From: an uncultured Granulosicoccaceae bacterium
GTDB taxonomy: Bacteria; Pseudomonadota; Gammaproteobacteria; Granulosicoccales; Granulosicoccaceae
Assembly (NCBI GenBank): GCA_938041955.1
Contig: CALISD010000016.1
Coordinates: forward strand, 1-64,000
Length of the DNA: 64,000 bases
Reading direction: 5' to 3'
Shown here: in pieces, positions 44,484-54,014 of the stretch
How positions within the stretch are numbered: position 1 is the stretch's first letter
How the letters are laid out: every line of letters begins with the position of its first letter
Program-made: the position numbers and the translations under genes
Notes under the pieces: model-generated
What the model saw: only the letters and a program-made list of their open reading frames with translations
Told to the model about the DNA's origin: nothing
Database searches by the model: none

Positions 44484-44842
44484 CGAGCGACACTCCCCGG
44501 TTGAGGCCAATACTGGCCAAAAAGGTAAATAATATTCAGTTTTTACTGGCGGAAAATAATGGCGGTCGGTGTGACGAACGAGTATTTTGTTGTTGTACCT
44601 CGCTGCGCTTATCAATTGATAACCTAGCTCGGCGACAGGTTTGCAGTGCGTGTTGCTAAACCAGCGCTTCACATCGACGAAAATTAGTCTATTACTGTTT
44701 GAGAAAGTTATCCACAGTTGATTTCGAGTTAGTCGCCACGTGTAATTATTGACGACAGCCCATTTTGTAGCGATAATCAGAGAGCTAACCCGAAACAAAG
44801 TGCTTGCGCCACTGCGGCGCTTGTAAATCCCGGTATCTAATA
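44484..44842. promoter_or_regulatory. Divergent dnaA-rpmH region with a perfect DnaA box
   Basis: A spacer of 359 bases between divergent dnaA and rpmH. It has one perfect DnaA box TTATCCACA at 44708-44716. Such a box fits DnaA autoregulation or a second part of the origin. No gene is seen; the open frame through it is only the unused 5' extension of dnaA. Confidence 0.6.
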
Positions 44843-44977
44843 ATGAAACAGACCTTCCAGCCTAGCAACTTGCGTCGCAAGCGAACTCACGGTTTCAGAG
44901 CTCGTATGGCCACTCGTGGTGGACGCGCAGTTATCCGTGCAAGAAGAGCCAAAGGTCGTCGCAGACTTTCTGCGTAA
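44843..44977 (+). CDS. rpmH: 50S ribosomal protein L34
   Basis: A 44-residue, highly basic protein of the large ribosomal subunit, starting [20 protein letters not shown] and ending GRRRLSA, the standard L34 pattern. It is the first gene of the rpmH-rnpA-yidD-yidC-mnmE run, divergent from dnaA as in most gammaproteobacteria. It is short and easily missed by length filters. Confidence 0.97.
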   Translation: MKQTFQPSNLRRKRTHGFRARMATRGGRAVIRARRAKGRRRLSA

Positions 44978-45155
44978 ATCCAGACCTCAGCCCTGGTGGT
45001 GTAAAGCCAGGCACGTCACGGTAAAGTATTTGTCCGATCGAACTTGCGTTGCAGGCTCGAATGAAATGTAGCGTGTCTTGCGCTACGGACCGGTATTGCC
45101 AGAAAATACTGAGCGTGACTCGCGGGGTTCACATCAACGGTCTGATAAAATCACT

Positions 45156-45515
45156 GTGCCGCACACTCCTGACTCAAGTTTTCCCAGAGAATCCAGGCTG
45201 ACTGCCGCTTCCCAATACCGCAAGGTATTCGAAAAAAACCATCGTACAGCCGATAAGCACTGGACCATCCTCTACCGTGCCAACGATGATGGTGCCGCAA
45301 GACTCGGCATGGCGGTGGCAAAAAAAAATGCAAAAAGAGCGGTCGACAGGAACCGACTCAAGCGTTTAGCCAGAGAATCATTCAGGCAACACAAGAAATC
45401 ACTCGCAGGTTTTGATATCGTACTGATGATACGCCACGCCAGCGTGTCAGCTGGTAATGAAGAGCTGTACAAAGGCTTAGAGGCGCATTGGTCACGGATT
45501 GCGAAGAATGCGTAA
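45156..45515 (+). CDS. rnpA: Ribonuclease P protein component
   Basis: Protein subunit of RNase P, which matures tRNA 5' ends. From the GTG at 45156 it has about 119 residues: [20 protein letters not shown] at the N-terminus and the RNR motif region [22 protein letters not shown] near 57. The frame opens at 45078, but the extra 26 residues are not family-like. Its 3' end overlaps yidD by 8 bases. Confidence 0.93.
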   Translation: MPHTPDSSFPRESRLTAASQYRKVFEKNHRTADKHWTILYRANDDGAARLGMAVAKKNAKRAVDRNRLKRLARESFRQHKKSLAGFDIVLMIRHASVSAGNEELYKGLEAHWSRIAKNA

Positions 45516-45744
45516 ATCGCTTTGTTTTATAATCAGTGGTTACCAACGCTTTATAAGTCCGTGTTTGCCACCACACTGCAGATACACACCGAGCTGTTCA
45601 CAGTACACTATGGAAGCAATTCAACTATACGGACCCTTCAAAGGCAGTTGGCTGGGTTTAAAGCGTATTGGGCGTTGTAATCCACTTGGATCACATGGAT
45701 ATGATCCGGTACCAGATGTAGCGTCAGACAGAGCAGAACAGTAA
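45508..45744 (+). CDS. yidD: Membrane protein insertion efficiency factor YidD
   Basis: A small protein that assists YidC-dependent membrane insertion. From the ATG at 45508 it has 78 residues, with the family pattern [27 protein letters not shown] and the conserved RIGRCNPLG near 53. The start overlaps the rnpA stop by 8 bases, as is common. yidC follows. Confidence 0.94.
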   Translation: MRKSLCFIISGYQRFISPCLPPHCRYTPSCSQYTMEAIQLYGPFKGSWLGLKRIGRCNPLGSHGYDPVPDVASDRAEQ

Positions 45745-45750
45745 AGATCT

Positions 45751-45864
45751 ATGTTTCGTGAAATCAAGCCAGTTGGCATCGAATCAGATATCGTCGATTC
45801 AGCCAACTTCAAACCAGAAAGAAGAATAATGACCAGTACCCCGGGGCAGTACCAGCATGGATAA
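45751..45864 (+). CDS. Possible short leader ORF overlapping the yidC start
   Basis: An ATG at 45751 opens a 37-codon frame whose stop (45862-45864) overlaps the yidC ATG at 45857. The peptide is charged, with no hydrophobic segment and no recognised family, and its ribosome site is weak. The overlap would allow translational coupling with yidC. It may equally be untranslated leader. Confidence 0.25.
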   Translation: MFREIKPVGIESDIVDSANFKPERRIMTSTPGQYQHG

Positions 45865-47539
45865 TCAGCGCGTTTTGCTTTGGGCAGCTCTGGGATTTTT
45901 ATTGCTCCAGGTGTGGACATCGTGGCAACAGGACTACGGTCCCAAGCCACAGGTGGCGGTAAACCAACCCGGCGCGGTGCAATCATCGGTTGGCATTGAT
46001 CAAACAGAAAATGCCACCACTGGTGTGACCCCGTCAAATGATTTGCCGACACCGGTTGCCGGTGCACAAACAGCTGTTGCCGCAGGCTCTGTGGCTGAAG
46101 ATTCAGGCCCTGCCGGTGAGCAGATCACTGTAACCACAGACACTATAAAAGTGACTATCGGTAGCAAGGGTGGAGACATCAATTCAGTCAGGCTGCTGCA
46201 ATACCCGACTTCTCTGGAAACGCCTGATGATCCTTTTGTGTTGATGAACAACACCGAAGAAGATTATTTTGTCGCCCAATCGGGATTGCAATCGACCGCA
46301 GGTGAAGCGCCAAACCATCACGCTCTGTTTAGCGTTGATAAAACCGAATTTACACTGGCTGAAGGGGAACAAGAAATGCGCGTTCCGTTGAGCTGGAAGT
46401 CAGCAGACGGAGTCACGGTCACTAAAACCTATATTTTTAAGCGTGACCGTTACCTGATCGATCTTGAGTATGAGATCCAAAATGCGTCCGGTGCGTCTAT
46501 GAGTTTCAATCAGTACCGGCAGTTGCGCCGTAAGCCAGTCACAGACGATGAGACGCAGAGCTTTATCTATACCTTCATTGGTGGTGTGGTCAGCACAGAC
46601 CTTGACCCATATGAAAAGATCAAGTTTGAAGATTTTGACGATGTTACTAATCAGTCAAAAACCACCGGTGGCTGGGCGGCGATCATTGAACATTACTTCC
46701 TGGGTGCCTGGATCCCGCAGCAAGATGAAATAAACACTATTTACACCAAGTCATTGAGTTCGCCACAGCGCTATATTATTGGTCTGCAGTCCGAAGCGAC
46801 TGTTGTCCCTGATGGCGGCTCGGGCATCATGCAAAGCAGCTTTTTTGTCGGCCCGAAAATTCAGGAACGCATGGCGGCCGTTGCGCCAAACCTGGATCTC
46901 ACTGTTGATTACGGGTTTTTGTCTGTTATTGCCAAGCCGATCTTCTGGCTGCTGCAGAAGATCCACTCCATTGTCGGCAACTGGGGTTGGGCCATCGTCG
47001 GCGTGACCATGTGCATTAAGCTGATTTTCTACAAACTGTCTGAAGCGAGTTATCGCTCGATGGCTCGTATGCGCAAGCTGCAACCTCAATTGGCCTCGCT
47101 GAAAGAGCGTCATGGTGATGATCGCGCCAAAATGGGTCAGGCGACGATGGATTTGTATAAGAAAGAGAAGGTCAATCCACTGGGTGGGTGTTTGCCTATT
47201 CTTGTGCAAATTCCTGTTTTTATCTCACTCTACTGGGTGCTGTTGGAAAGTGTGGAACTGCGCCAGGCACCCTGGATACTATGGATCAAGGATTTGTCAT
47301 TAATGGATAAGTTTTATGTGCTGCCGCTGATAATGGGCATCACCATGTTTATCCAACAGCGCCTTAACCCGGCACCGGTTGATCCAATTCAAGCCAAGGT
47401 GTTTATGGCCATGCCGTTTGTGTTTACTGTGTTCTTTGCTTTCTTCCCCGCCGGGCTGGTGCTCTATTGGGTAGTGAACAACACCTTATCTATTGCACAG
47501 CAGTACTATATTACCCGCCACGTGTTGGCAGAAAAGTAG
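45857..47539 (+). CDS. yidC: Membrane protein insertase YidC
   Basis: Inserts and folds inner-membrane proteins. The 560 residues fit the long gammaproteobacterial form: an N-terminal membrane helix (about 5-22), a large periplasmic domain (about 60-350), then the conserved five-helix core starting near 365 (FLSVIAKPIFWLLQKIHSIVGNWG). The hydrophilic-groove region has YRSMARMRKLQPQLASLKERHGDD, with NPLGGCLPILVQIPVFISLYWVL following. mnmE starts 10 bases after the stop. Confidence 0.96.
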   Translation: MDNQRVLLWAALGFLLLQVWTSWQQDYGPKPQVAVNQPGAVQSSVGIDQTENATTGVTPSNDLPTPVAGAQTAVAAGSVAEDSGPAGEQITVTTDTIKVTIGSKGGDINSVRLLQYPTSLETPDDPFVLMNNTEEDYFVAQSGLQSTAGEAPNHHALFSVDKTEFTLAEGEQEMRVPLSWKSADGVTVTKTYIFKRDRYLIDLEYEIQNASGASMSFNQYRQLRRKPVTDDETQSFIYTFIGGVVSTDLDPYEKIKFEDFDDVTNQSKTTGGWAAIIEHYFLGAWIPQQDEINTIYTKSLSSPQRYIIGLQSEATVVPDGGSGIMQSSFFVGPKIQERMAAVAPNLDLTVDYGFLSVIAKPIFWLLQKIHSIVGNWGWAIVGVTMCIKLIFYKLSEASYRSMARMRKLQPQLASLKERHGDDRAKMGQATMDLYKKEKVNPLGGCLPILVQIPVFISLYWVLLESVELRQAPWILWIKDLSLMDKFYVLPLIMGITMFIQQRLNPAPVDPIQAKVFMAMPFVFTVFFAFFPAGLVLYWVVNNTLSIAQQYYITRHVLAEK

Positions 47540-47548
47540 TCGCGTGTT

Positions 47549-48901
47549 GTGTCATCTGACACGATAGCAGCAATTGCTACGGCATCCGGCAAGGGTGCCA
47601 TTGGCATTGTTAAGATCAGCGGCTCTAAATCACACGACATCGCAAAGCTGATCACAGGTCAAAACCTATCACCCAGACTGGCGTGCTACACCCCATTTTA
47701 TAATGCCGATGGTCTTACGATTGATCACGGCATAGCACTGTTTTTCAAAGGCCCTGATTCGTATACAGGGGAAGATGTGCTTGAGCTACAGTCGCATGGC
47801 AATCATGTGCTGCTTGATCAATTGCTTGAAGTAGCGACCCATGCAGGGGTACGGTCAGCACGGCCAGGGGAATTCACCGAGCGCGCTTTTCTAAACGATA
47901 AAATGGATCTTACGCAGGCAGAAGCGGTCAGCGATTTGATTCAGGCCAGCACTGCAGATGCCGCCAGTGCTGCGGTAAGATCGCTCCAGGGTGAGTTTTC
48001 GAAACAGGTATCTGACATACTCGAACAACTTCTAAATTGCCGTGTCTATGTTGAATCTGCCCTCGACTTTGCAGAGGAGGAGATCGATTTCTTAAAAGAC
48101 AGTGATCTGGCAGATCGCTTTGCACGTCTGGATAGCAGCGTCACTCAATTACTTGCCAGAAGTCAGGAAGGCATATTGCTCAGAGACGGCATCAGTATTG
48201 TTATTGCTGGTTTGCCCAATGTGGGTAAGTCGAGTTTATTAAATCGATTGACTGGCGAGGACACGGCGATTGTCACTGACATTGCTGGTACCACACGCGA
48301 TGTATTAAAAGAAGAAATCAATATTGATGGGTTGCCGATCCACATCATTGATACAGCCGGTTTGCGAAAAAGTGATGACCCGATAGAACAGGAAGGTATG
48401 CGCCGCGCACGAGCGCAAATTGATCAGGCAGATAGAATCCTCTTTATTGTTCAGGCGGGGGAATATCAACACGATCACTACACAGCGGAAGATGAGTCAC
48501 TGCTGAATGAGTTACCCAGCCATATTCCAGTCAGCATTGTGATCAATAAAGCTGACTTGATGCATGACACCGCGAAAGAATCTACGTACCAAGATTCAAT
48601 TCTGGTCTCTGCCAGAACGGGTCAGGGAATAGAACACCTGAAGGATCATTTAAAACAATGCGCTGGATTTGAAAAAACACCCGAGGGCGCGTTAATGGCG
48701 CGTCGTCGGCATATCACTGCATTGAATAACCTTCAGCTTCACATCCAAATGGCACATCAAAGTCTGGTTAATCAAAGTGCAGGGGAAATTGCTGCTGAGG
48801 AATTGCGATTGGCTCAGGACCAGATTAATTTGATTACCGGAGAATTTACCAGTGATGATTTATTGGGTGAGATCTTTTCCCGGTTTTGTATTGGAAAATA
48901 A
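47549..48901 (+). CDS. mnmE: tRNA modification GTPase MnmE
   Basis: With MnmG it installs the cmnm5 group on wobble uridine in some tRNAs. The GTG start at 47549 gives 450 residues. The N-terminal folate-binding domain has TIAAIATASGKGAIGIVKISG. The G domain has GLPNVGKSSLLNRL near 220, DTAG, and NKAD. The C-terminus ends FCIGK with the essential Cys. It is part of the run with yidC; its partner mnmG is 2.5 kb downstream rather than adjacent. Confidence 0.96.
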   Translation: MSSDTIAAIATASGKGAIGIVKISGSKSHDIAKLITGQNLSPRLACYTPFYNADGLTIDHGIALFFKGPDSYTGEDVLELQSHGNHVLLDQLLEVATHAGVRSARPGEFTERAFLNDKMDLTQAEAVSDLIQASTADAASAAVRSLQGEFSKQVSDILEQLLNCRVYVESALDFAEEEIDFLKDSDLADRFARLDSSVTQLLARSQEGILLRDGISIVIAGLPNVGKSSLLNRLTGEDTAIVTDIAGTTRDVLKEEINIDGLPIHIIDTAGLRKSDDPIEQEGMRRARAQIDQADRILFIVQAGEYQHDHYTAEDESLLNELPSHIPVSIVINKADLMHDTAKESTYQDSILVSARTGQGIEHLKDHLKQCAGFEKTPEGALMARRRHITALNNLQLHIQMAHQSLVNQSAGEIAAEELRLAQDQINLITGEFTSDDLLGEIFSRFCIGK

Positions 48902-49129
48902 TCTCAGGGTTAGGGAAAACCTATCGCTTACCGTAGTTGCCATTTATACGGTATCAGCAGCTTTTTGAATACACTGGTAAATGTAGCGATATAAGTATTT
49001 AAGTACAGTGGAGATCATACCTCCTGGGCCTGATTGTTCTTAAACTCGTTGGGCTGTGAATATAGCTGGTGTTTTTAAAAGAATACTGTCGCGATAAAAT
49101 CAGGCCTGTTGTATTGCGGTGACCAGGGC

Positions 49130-50104
49130 ATGAGAGCCGGGTCATCCCGGAGGAAAATCATCGAAAATATAAATGAACAAACCGAACTGCCACCCATTTT
49201 CGTTGTTGGGTGCCCGCGATCCGGAACCACAATGATGGCCGAGTTGCTGGCAGATACGGCGTGGGGCGCGCCGTTTGAAACACACTTCATTATCAAGCAT
49301 ATGAGAAAGCTTTCCGGCGCTTTGGATTTGTCTTCTCGCGAAAAATTTATACAGGTAGTAAAGGCCATTCTGCGTGAGCGCACAATGTTGCAAATTAACA
49401 TAGATATTGATCTGAATGCTTTTTATGAAAGCCTTGATCAACACGATTATGCTCACGTAGTGGATCAACTTATTAGAAGAAAAAGGGCAGAGCAGGGTTT
49501 TAAATCGTGGGGTGACAAAACACCGCTGTACGTGAAACATCTGCAAGAACTTCATCAATTGTTTCCAAAAGCGAAGTTTATTCTGATGGTGAGGGACGGT
49601 CGCGATGTCGCGCTCTCTCTGCTGGAGAAAGAATGGGGGCCGGTCAATATATTTTCCTGCGCTGAGCTTTGGAAGGAGTGTTACAAAAATACAGAGATAG
49701 TTGAAGCGCTTGAAAATAAACAACTACTGCTTACTGTCTGCTACGAAGATGTTCTAAAATCGCCCGAGGCATCGATGGAAAGGGTATTCAATTTTATAGG
49801 TGCGTCTGTAGATCAACATAAAATATCGCTCGTCGCTAATCATGTGCGCAGAAGTAACTTTAACAAGTGGCGCACTGCAATGACCTCAAAGCAAATAACC
49901 ACTTTTGAAAGTGTGGCAGCGACATCATTGATACGCCTTGGTTACGACGCGTCTCACGAAGAAGGCAGTCTTCCACCATTGATGGAAAAACTCTTTCGCA
50001 TCGACTCTGCTTTCAAAGGATGCTGGCAATTGTTCAAGCTTAATGTGATAGACGAAATATTAATTCGCCTTGGCAAGAAAGAACCCTTCGGCGACCCGAA
50101 CTGA
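49130..50104 (+). CDS. Sulfotransferase family protein
   Basis: About 324 residues from the ATG at 49130 (a TTG at 49109 would add 7). The 5'-phosphosulfate loop GCPRSGTTMMAELL lies near the N-terminus and the 3'-phosphate motif ILMVRDGRDVALSLL near 155, the hallmarks of PAPS-dependent sulfotransferases. The acceptor cannot be predicted; bacterial members modify polysaccharides, lipids or peptides. No other polysaccharide gene is nearby. It lies between mnmE and mnmG, an unusual position, and may be a later insertion. Confidence 0.85.
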   Translation: MRAGSSRRKIIENINEQTELPPIFVVGCPRSGTTMMAELLADTAWGAPFETHFIIKHMRKLSGALDLSSREKFIQVVKAILRERTMLQINIDIDLNAFYESLDQHDYAHVVDQLIRRKRAEQGFKSWGDKTPLYVKHLQELHQLFPKAKFILMVRDGRDVALSLLEKEWGPVNIFSCAELWKECYKNTEIVEALENKQLLLTVCYEDVLKSPEASMERVFNFIGASVDQHKISLVANHVRRSNFNKWRTAMTSKQITTFESVAATSLIRLGYDASHEEGSLPPLMEKLFRIDSAFKGCWQLFKLNVIDEILIRLGKKEPFGDPN

Positions 50105-50430
50105 TCATGTGATCGCAACGTTGCGATTGGGTACACCCGTAAACTATTTCAGTGGCGAACTAACCGGAAGTATCGGATCAATTGAATCGATGTTCGACTC
50201 TTTAAAGTTGGTTCGGAAAGTCGCGACCGTGTCGTGCAGATTACTCATGGTACACAGTAAAATTACGGGTGATCCGTTGTGAAGAAATGCAAATAATCTG
50301 TTTAATATCAGTAACCTATTCGTAAATATCTGCAACTAAAATGTGAGCATAGCCATAAATGAACTACCATGAGTGTGGCTGAAACAGTTCTATCTAGTAC
50401 TGTATGCTCATCTAGATTAAGGAGATTATT
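50105..50430. other. Intergenic region before the GlsB/YeaQ gene
   Basis: A spacer of 326 bases. It holds two distant inverted copies of CACCCGTAA/TTACGGGTG (about 50,135 and 50,262), perhaps by chance, and an AAGGAG ribosome site just before the next ATG. The downstream family is often stress-induced, so a regulated promoter is likely here. No gene is seen. Confidence 0.35.
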
Positions 50431-50697
50431 ATGGATCCGGTTGGACTTATTATTTGGTTGGTTTTAGGTGCCGTCGCTGGTTGGTTGGCAGGTATGATCA
50501 TGAAAACAGGTAGCGGGAGCGTTGTGACCAACATCATAGTCGGGATTATCGGCGCTTTTCTGGGCGGCTGGCTTGCCAGTATGCTCGGTTTTGCATCAGC
50601 TACAGGCGGCTTTTCGATCGCTTCAATAGTGACGGCGGTTATCGGTGCCTGTGTGTTGTTATTTGTTCTTGGTTTGATCCAGAAAGGCAGAACCTAA
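50431..50697 (+). CDS. GlsB/YeaQ/YmgE family small membrane protein
   Basis: An 88-residue, very hydrophobic protein with three predicted helices and Gly-rich turns: MDPVGLIIWLVLGAVAGWLAG, then IIVGIIGAFLGGWL, and IVTAVIGACVLLFVLGLI. This is the YeaQ/GlsB pattern (once called transglycosylase-associated). Members are often stress-induced but their function is unclear. It has a clear AAGGAG site and its own terminator. Confidence 0.88.
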   Translation: MDPVGLIIWLVLGAVAGWLAGMIMKTGSGSVVTNIIVGIIGAFLGGWLASMLGFASATGGFSIASIVTAVIGACVLLFVLGLIQKGRT

Positions 50698-50768
50698 AAC
50701 CGCGTCGTTTTTGTACCGAAGTATATAAGCAAGAAGTTATAGTTGCGATTAGTTGTAATGTAGTAGGA

Positions 50769-50794
50769 GGGGCGCTATCGGCGCCCCTTTTTTA
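50769..50794 (+). terminator. Intrinsic terminator after the GlsB/YeaQ gene
   Basis: Stem GGGGCGC, loop TATCG, stem GCGCCCC, then a T-rich run. It lies about 70 bases after the stop at 50697. Confidence 0.9.
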
Positions 50795-51387
50795 TTGTTG
50801 AATTCGCTGCACTGAAGGCTGAGAAACGCAGTCGACTCAAACACAGTATGCTACTCACTCTCGGGGTTTCCGAGAGTACACGGTATCGATCACTCACGTC
50901 GTTGTTCACAAAAGTCCAAAAGTGCCGCACGAGTATTTCAACGGTAAGAAGGCGGGACAGAGACGCACATAGCTGGTTTCTTCAAACTCACAGTGGCTAG
51001 CGCAACGCTATGGTTCAATTTCAAGCTGCTCCGGCACTTAATCTTTTAAGCGCCAGTATTACCGGAGCCAGCTAACTGGGTTCTTGCTGAGCGTAATTAT
51101 GCAAATGCGAGGGCAGAAATAAGGCTAACTTCAAGTTGTGTGGTGAGTTGGGTGTATCATACAAGCAGGCGACTACTTCCCTGTGCCGGCATCACGTGTT
51201 CCCCGTTACATAAAATGGGGGTCAGCGAGCCATGCAGGAAGATGGCCGGCGAAATTATCTGCTTGATTGTCTTTACTGGTGATCGATGCACGTTGTCGTA
51301 CGCGACTTGTAACTATAATTGCTGAGTTAGAAATCAGTATTTCTATGCCACAGCAAAAATGCAATGTAATAGATTTTCGGCTTACTC
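50795..51387. other. Long non-coding stretch upstream of mnmG with two hairpins
   Basis: About 590 bases without a convincing gene. It holds a perfect 8-bp hairpin (50857-50877, ACTCTCGG/CCGAGAGT) and a 50-base stem-loop (51024-51073, AGCTGCTCCGG pairing with CCGGAGCCAGCT, with an inner CTTAA/TTAAG stem). It could hold an RNA gene or remains of a lost gene. A 61-codon frame at 51140 has no protein-like features. The mnmG promoter must be near the end. Confidence 0.4.
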
Positions 51388-53286
51388 ATGAATAATCAAT
51401 TTAACTACGATGTCATCGTTGTCGGCGGTGGCCATGCAGGCACCGAGGCGGCATTGGCAGCCAGTCGCGCTGGTGCACGAACTCTTTTGCTTACCCACAA
51501 CATAGAAACCATTGGTCAGATGAGCTGCAATCCTGCTATTGGCGGGATTGGCAAAGGTCATCTGGTGAAAGAAATTGATGCGCTCGGCGGAGTGATGGCA
51601 CAAGCGGCCGATCATGCCGGTATCCACATTCGAACTTTGAACGCGCGTAAAGGGCCAGCGGTGCAAGCCACGCGAGCCCAGTCTGACCGTGCGTTGTATA
51701 AAGCGTTCATCAGGCGCGTGGTAGAGAATCAGCCCGATCTGCATATTTTTCAGCAATCGGTAGACGATTTGATTGTTAATTCTGATCGTTGTGAGGGTGT
51801 GGTCACTCAAACAGGTTTGCGTTTTACAGCGCAACGCGTGGTGCTTACAGTCGGGACTTTTCTCGGTGGCAAAATTCATATTGGCGATGTCCAGGAAGCC
51901 GGAGGCAGAGCCGGGGATATGCCTTCTAATGCCTTGGCCCTGCGTTTGCGTGATCTGCCCTTTAGAGTGGCGCGGCTAAAAACCGGAACACCACCAAGAA
52001 TTGATGGCCGCTCGATTGATTACTCTCAGCTTGAAGCACAGCCAGGTGACACACCACGGCCGGTGTTTTCGTATCTTGGATGTGAAGAGGATCACCCTGA
52101 ACAAGTGCATTGTCATATCACTCATACCAATGAAGCGACGCATGAAATAATTCGTTCTAATCTTGAACGTTCGGCGATGTATTCAGGGAATATTGAAGGT
52201 GTAGGGCCACGCTACTGCCCGTCTATAGAAGACAAGGTAGTGCGATTTGCAGATAAATCGTCGCACCAGATCTTTATAGAACCTGAAGGCTTAAATACCC
52301 ACGAGGTCTACCCGAATGGAATATCTACCAGTTTGCCTTTTGAAGTGCAGCTTGATTATGTGCATAGCATAAAGGGTTTTGAGAGCGCTCACATCACGCG
52401 TGCAGGTTATGCAATTGAGTATGATTTTTTTGATCCGCGCGATTTGCATGACTCTCTTGAAACCAAATTCATTCAGGGTTTGTATTTTGCCGGCCAGATT
52501 AACGGCACCACTGGTTACGAAGAAGCCGCAGCTCAGGGGTTGATAGCAGGTGTTAATGCTGCGCGCGCGGTGGCAGGGCAGGATGCCTGGTGTCCACGCC
52601 GCGATGAAGCCTATATTGGTGTCATGGTGGATGATCTCATTACACGGGGTACCCTTGAACCTTATCGTATGTTCACCAGCCGGGCTGAATACCGTTTGCT
52701 GTTGCGTGAAGACAATGCCGATCTCAGACTCACCGAAAAGGGTCGTGAGCTTGGTTTGGTCAATGATGACCGTTGGCAGCGGTTCAATACCAAGCGCGAT
52801 GCGGTAGAGCAAAGTCGCGATGCGATCGGTCAATGGTTTGTGCATGCTAGCTCGGATGATGCGCGCCAGATTGAAACAGCGTTCGATGTGAAAGTGCAAA
52901 AAGATCAGCCGGCTCTGGATTTGTTGCGCCGGCCGGAAGTGAATTGCGGTGGCTTGCAAAAACTGTTTCCCGATCGCTTTCCAGTCAGTGATCCTGTTGT
53001 GCTGCAACAGCTGGAAACCCAAATTCGCTACCAGGGTTATATTGATCGCCAACAGGATGAGATCAATAAACAGTCGCGCTTTGCCCAAACCCTGCTGCCT
53101 GCATCATTTGACTATAACGAAGTGTCCGGCCTGTCGTCGGAGGTGCAGCAAAAGCTTTCTGAACAGCGACCGGATACGGTTGGCCAGGCCTCGCGTATCC
53201 CCGGGGTTACTCCGGCGGCCATCTCTTTGTTGCTGGTGAGTTTGAAAAAGCAGCACTTGCTTGAGCGTGTCGGAAAAATTGCCTGA
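51388..53286 (+). CDS. mnmG: tRNA uridine 5-carboxymethylaminomethyl modification enzyme MnmG
   Basis: FAD-dependent partner of MnmE in wobble uridine modification. The 632 residues fit the family (E. coli 629), with the FAD motif [20 protein letters not shown] near 10, [23 protein letters not shown] near 47, [11 protein letters not shown] near 154, and the Cys-containing SIEDKVVRF region. It starts the mnmG-rsmG-parA-parB run. Its 3' end overlaps rsmG by 26 bases. Confidence 0.97.
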   Translation: MNNQFNYDVIVVGGGHAGTEAALAASRAGARTLLLTHNIETIGQMSCNPAIGGIGKGHLVKEIDALGGVMAQAADHAGIHIRTLNARKGPAVQATRAQSDRALYKAFIRRVVENQPDLHIFQQSVDDLIVNSDRCEGVVTQTGLRFTAQRVVLTVGTFLGGKIHIGDVQEAGGRAGDMPSNALALRLRDLPFRVARLKTGTPPRIDGRSIDYSQLEAQPGDTPRPVFSYLGCEEDHPEQVHCHITHTNEATHEIIRSNLERSAMYSGNIEGVGPRYCPSIEDKVVRFADKSSHQIFIEPEGLNTHEVYPNGISTSLPFEVQLDYVHSIKGFESAHITRAGYAIEYDFFDPRDLHDSLETKFIQGLYFAGQINGTTGYEEAAAQGLIAGVNAARAVAGQDAWCPRRDEAYIGVMVDDLITRGTLEPYRMFTSRAEYRLLLREDNADLRLTEKGRELGLVNDDRWQRFNTKRDAVEQSRDAIGQWFVHASSDDARQIETAFDVKVQKDQPALDLLRRPEVNCGGLQKLFPDRFPVSDPVVLQQLETQIRYQGYIDRQQDEINKQSRFAQTLLPASFDYNEVSGLSSEVQQKLSEQRPDTVGQASRIPGVTPAAISLLLVSLKKQHLLERVGKIA

Positions 53287-53929
53287 TTCGAGCGCCTACG
53301 GTGCGACCACTCCCCGCCTGGCGCTGCGAGACGGGTTAGAGCGCATGCAAATTCAGCTTAGCGATCAGCAAATTGTGTCGTTGCTGGGTTATGTTCAGCT
53401 GCTGGTTAAATGGAACAAGGTAGTGAACTTGACCGCGGTGCGTGACCCGCTGCAAATGATTCACCGGCACTTGCTCGATTCTTTGTCTATTCTCGAATAT
53501 ATTGATGCGGAGACGCTGATTGATGTCGGGGCTGGTGCCGGCTTGCCCGGCATTCCACTGGCGATCGCAAACCCTCACGTGAATGTAACCCTGATTGACA
53601 GCGTGGCTAAAAAAACCCGTTTCATGCAGCAAGTCGCCGCGGAATTACGGCTCGCTAATATTACGGCGTTGCATCAGAGAGTAGAGCAGGTCAACTTGCA
53701 AAGTGATCTGGTGGTGGCACGTGCGTTTGCCTCTATCGACAAGCTGGCATTGCTAACCGGTCATCTATTACCGACGGGCGGTAAACTGCTAGCGATGGTC
53801 GGACAACTGCCATCTACTGAACAGATTGAGAAAATTGACGGCTTTTCGTTCGTAAAAGCGGCCAAATTAACGATTCCCGATGAAACCGCCGAGCGCAACA
53901 TAGTAATATTAGAGCGCGACCTTACCTGA
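53261..53929 (+). CDS. rsmG: 16S rRNA (guanine-527-N7)-methyltransferase RsmG
   Basis: Methylates G527 of 16S rRNA using SAM. About 222 residues; the SAM motif [19 protein letters not shown] is near 88 and [16 protein letters not shown] near 48. The start is uncertain: TTG at 53261 or GTG at 53267, both inside the mnmG end, so the two genes are translationally coupled. This is the standard gammaproteobacterial order. Confidence 0.93.
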   Translation: MSVSEKLPDSSAYGATTPRLALRDGLERMQIQLSDQQIVSLLGYVQLLVKWNKVVNLTAVRDPLQMIHRHLLDSLSILEYIDAETLIDVGAGAGLPGIPLAIANPHVNVTLIDSVAKKTRFMQQVAAELRLANITALHQRVEQVNLQSDLVVARAFASIDKLALLTGHLLPTGGKLLAMVGQLPSTEQIEKIDGFSFVKAAKLTIPDETAERNIVILERDLT

Positions 53930-54014
53930 GGCGTCTTAATTTAGAGTTCTTGCTCTATTAGTTCTTGCTTTATTTAAGTGTCAGGTAATGTGGATCGCAG
54001 AACTCGGGAGCTCC

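Noticed and set aside
44484..44798. N-terminal extension of dnaA by 105 codons
   Set aside because: The added residues are unlike DnaA and cover the DnaA-box region; a TTG with a strong GGGGAG site gives the normal N-terminus.
52291..53088. Minus-strand frame of 265 codons within mnmG
   Set aside because: It is antisense to a full-length, highly conserved mnmG and has no recognisable domain.
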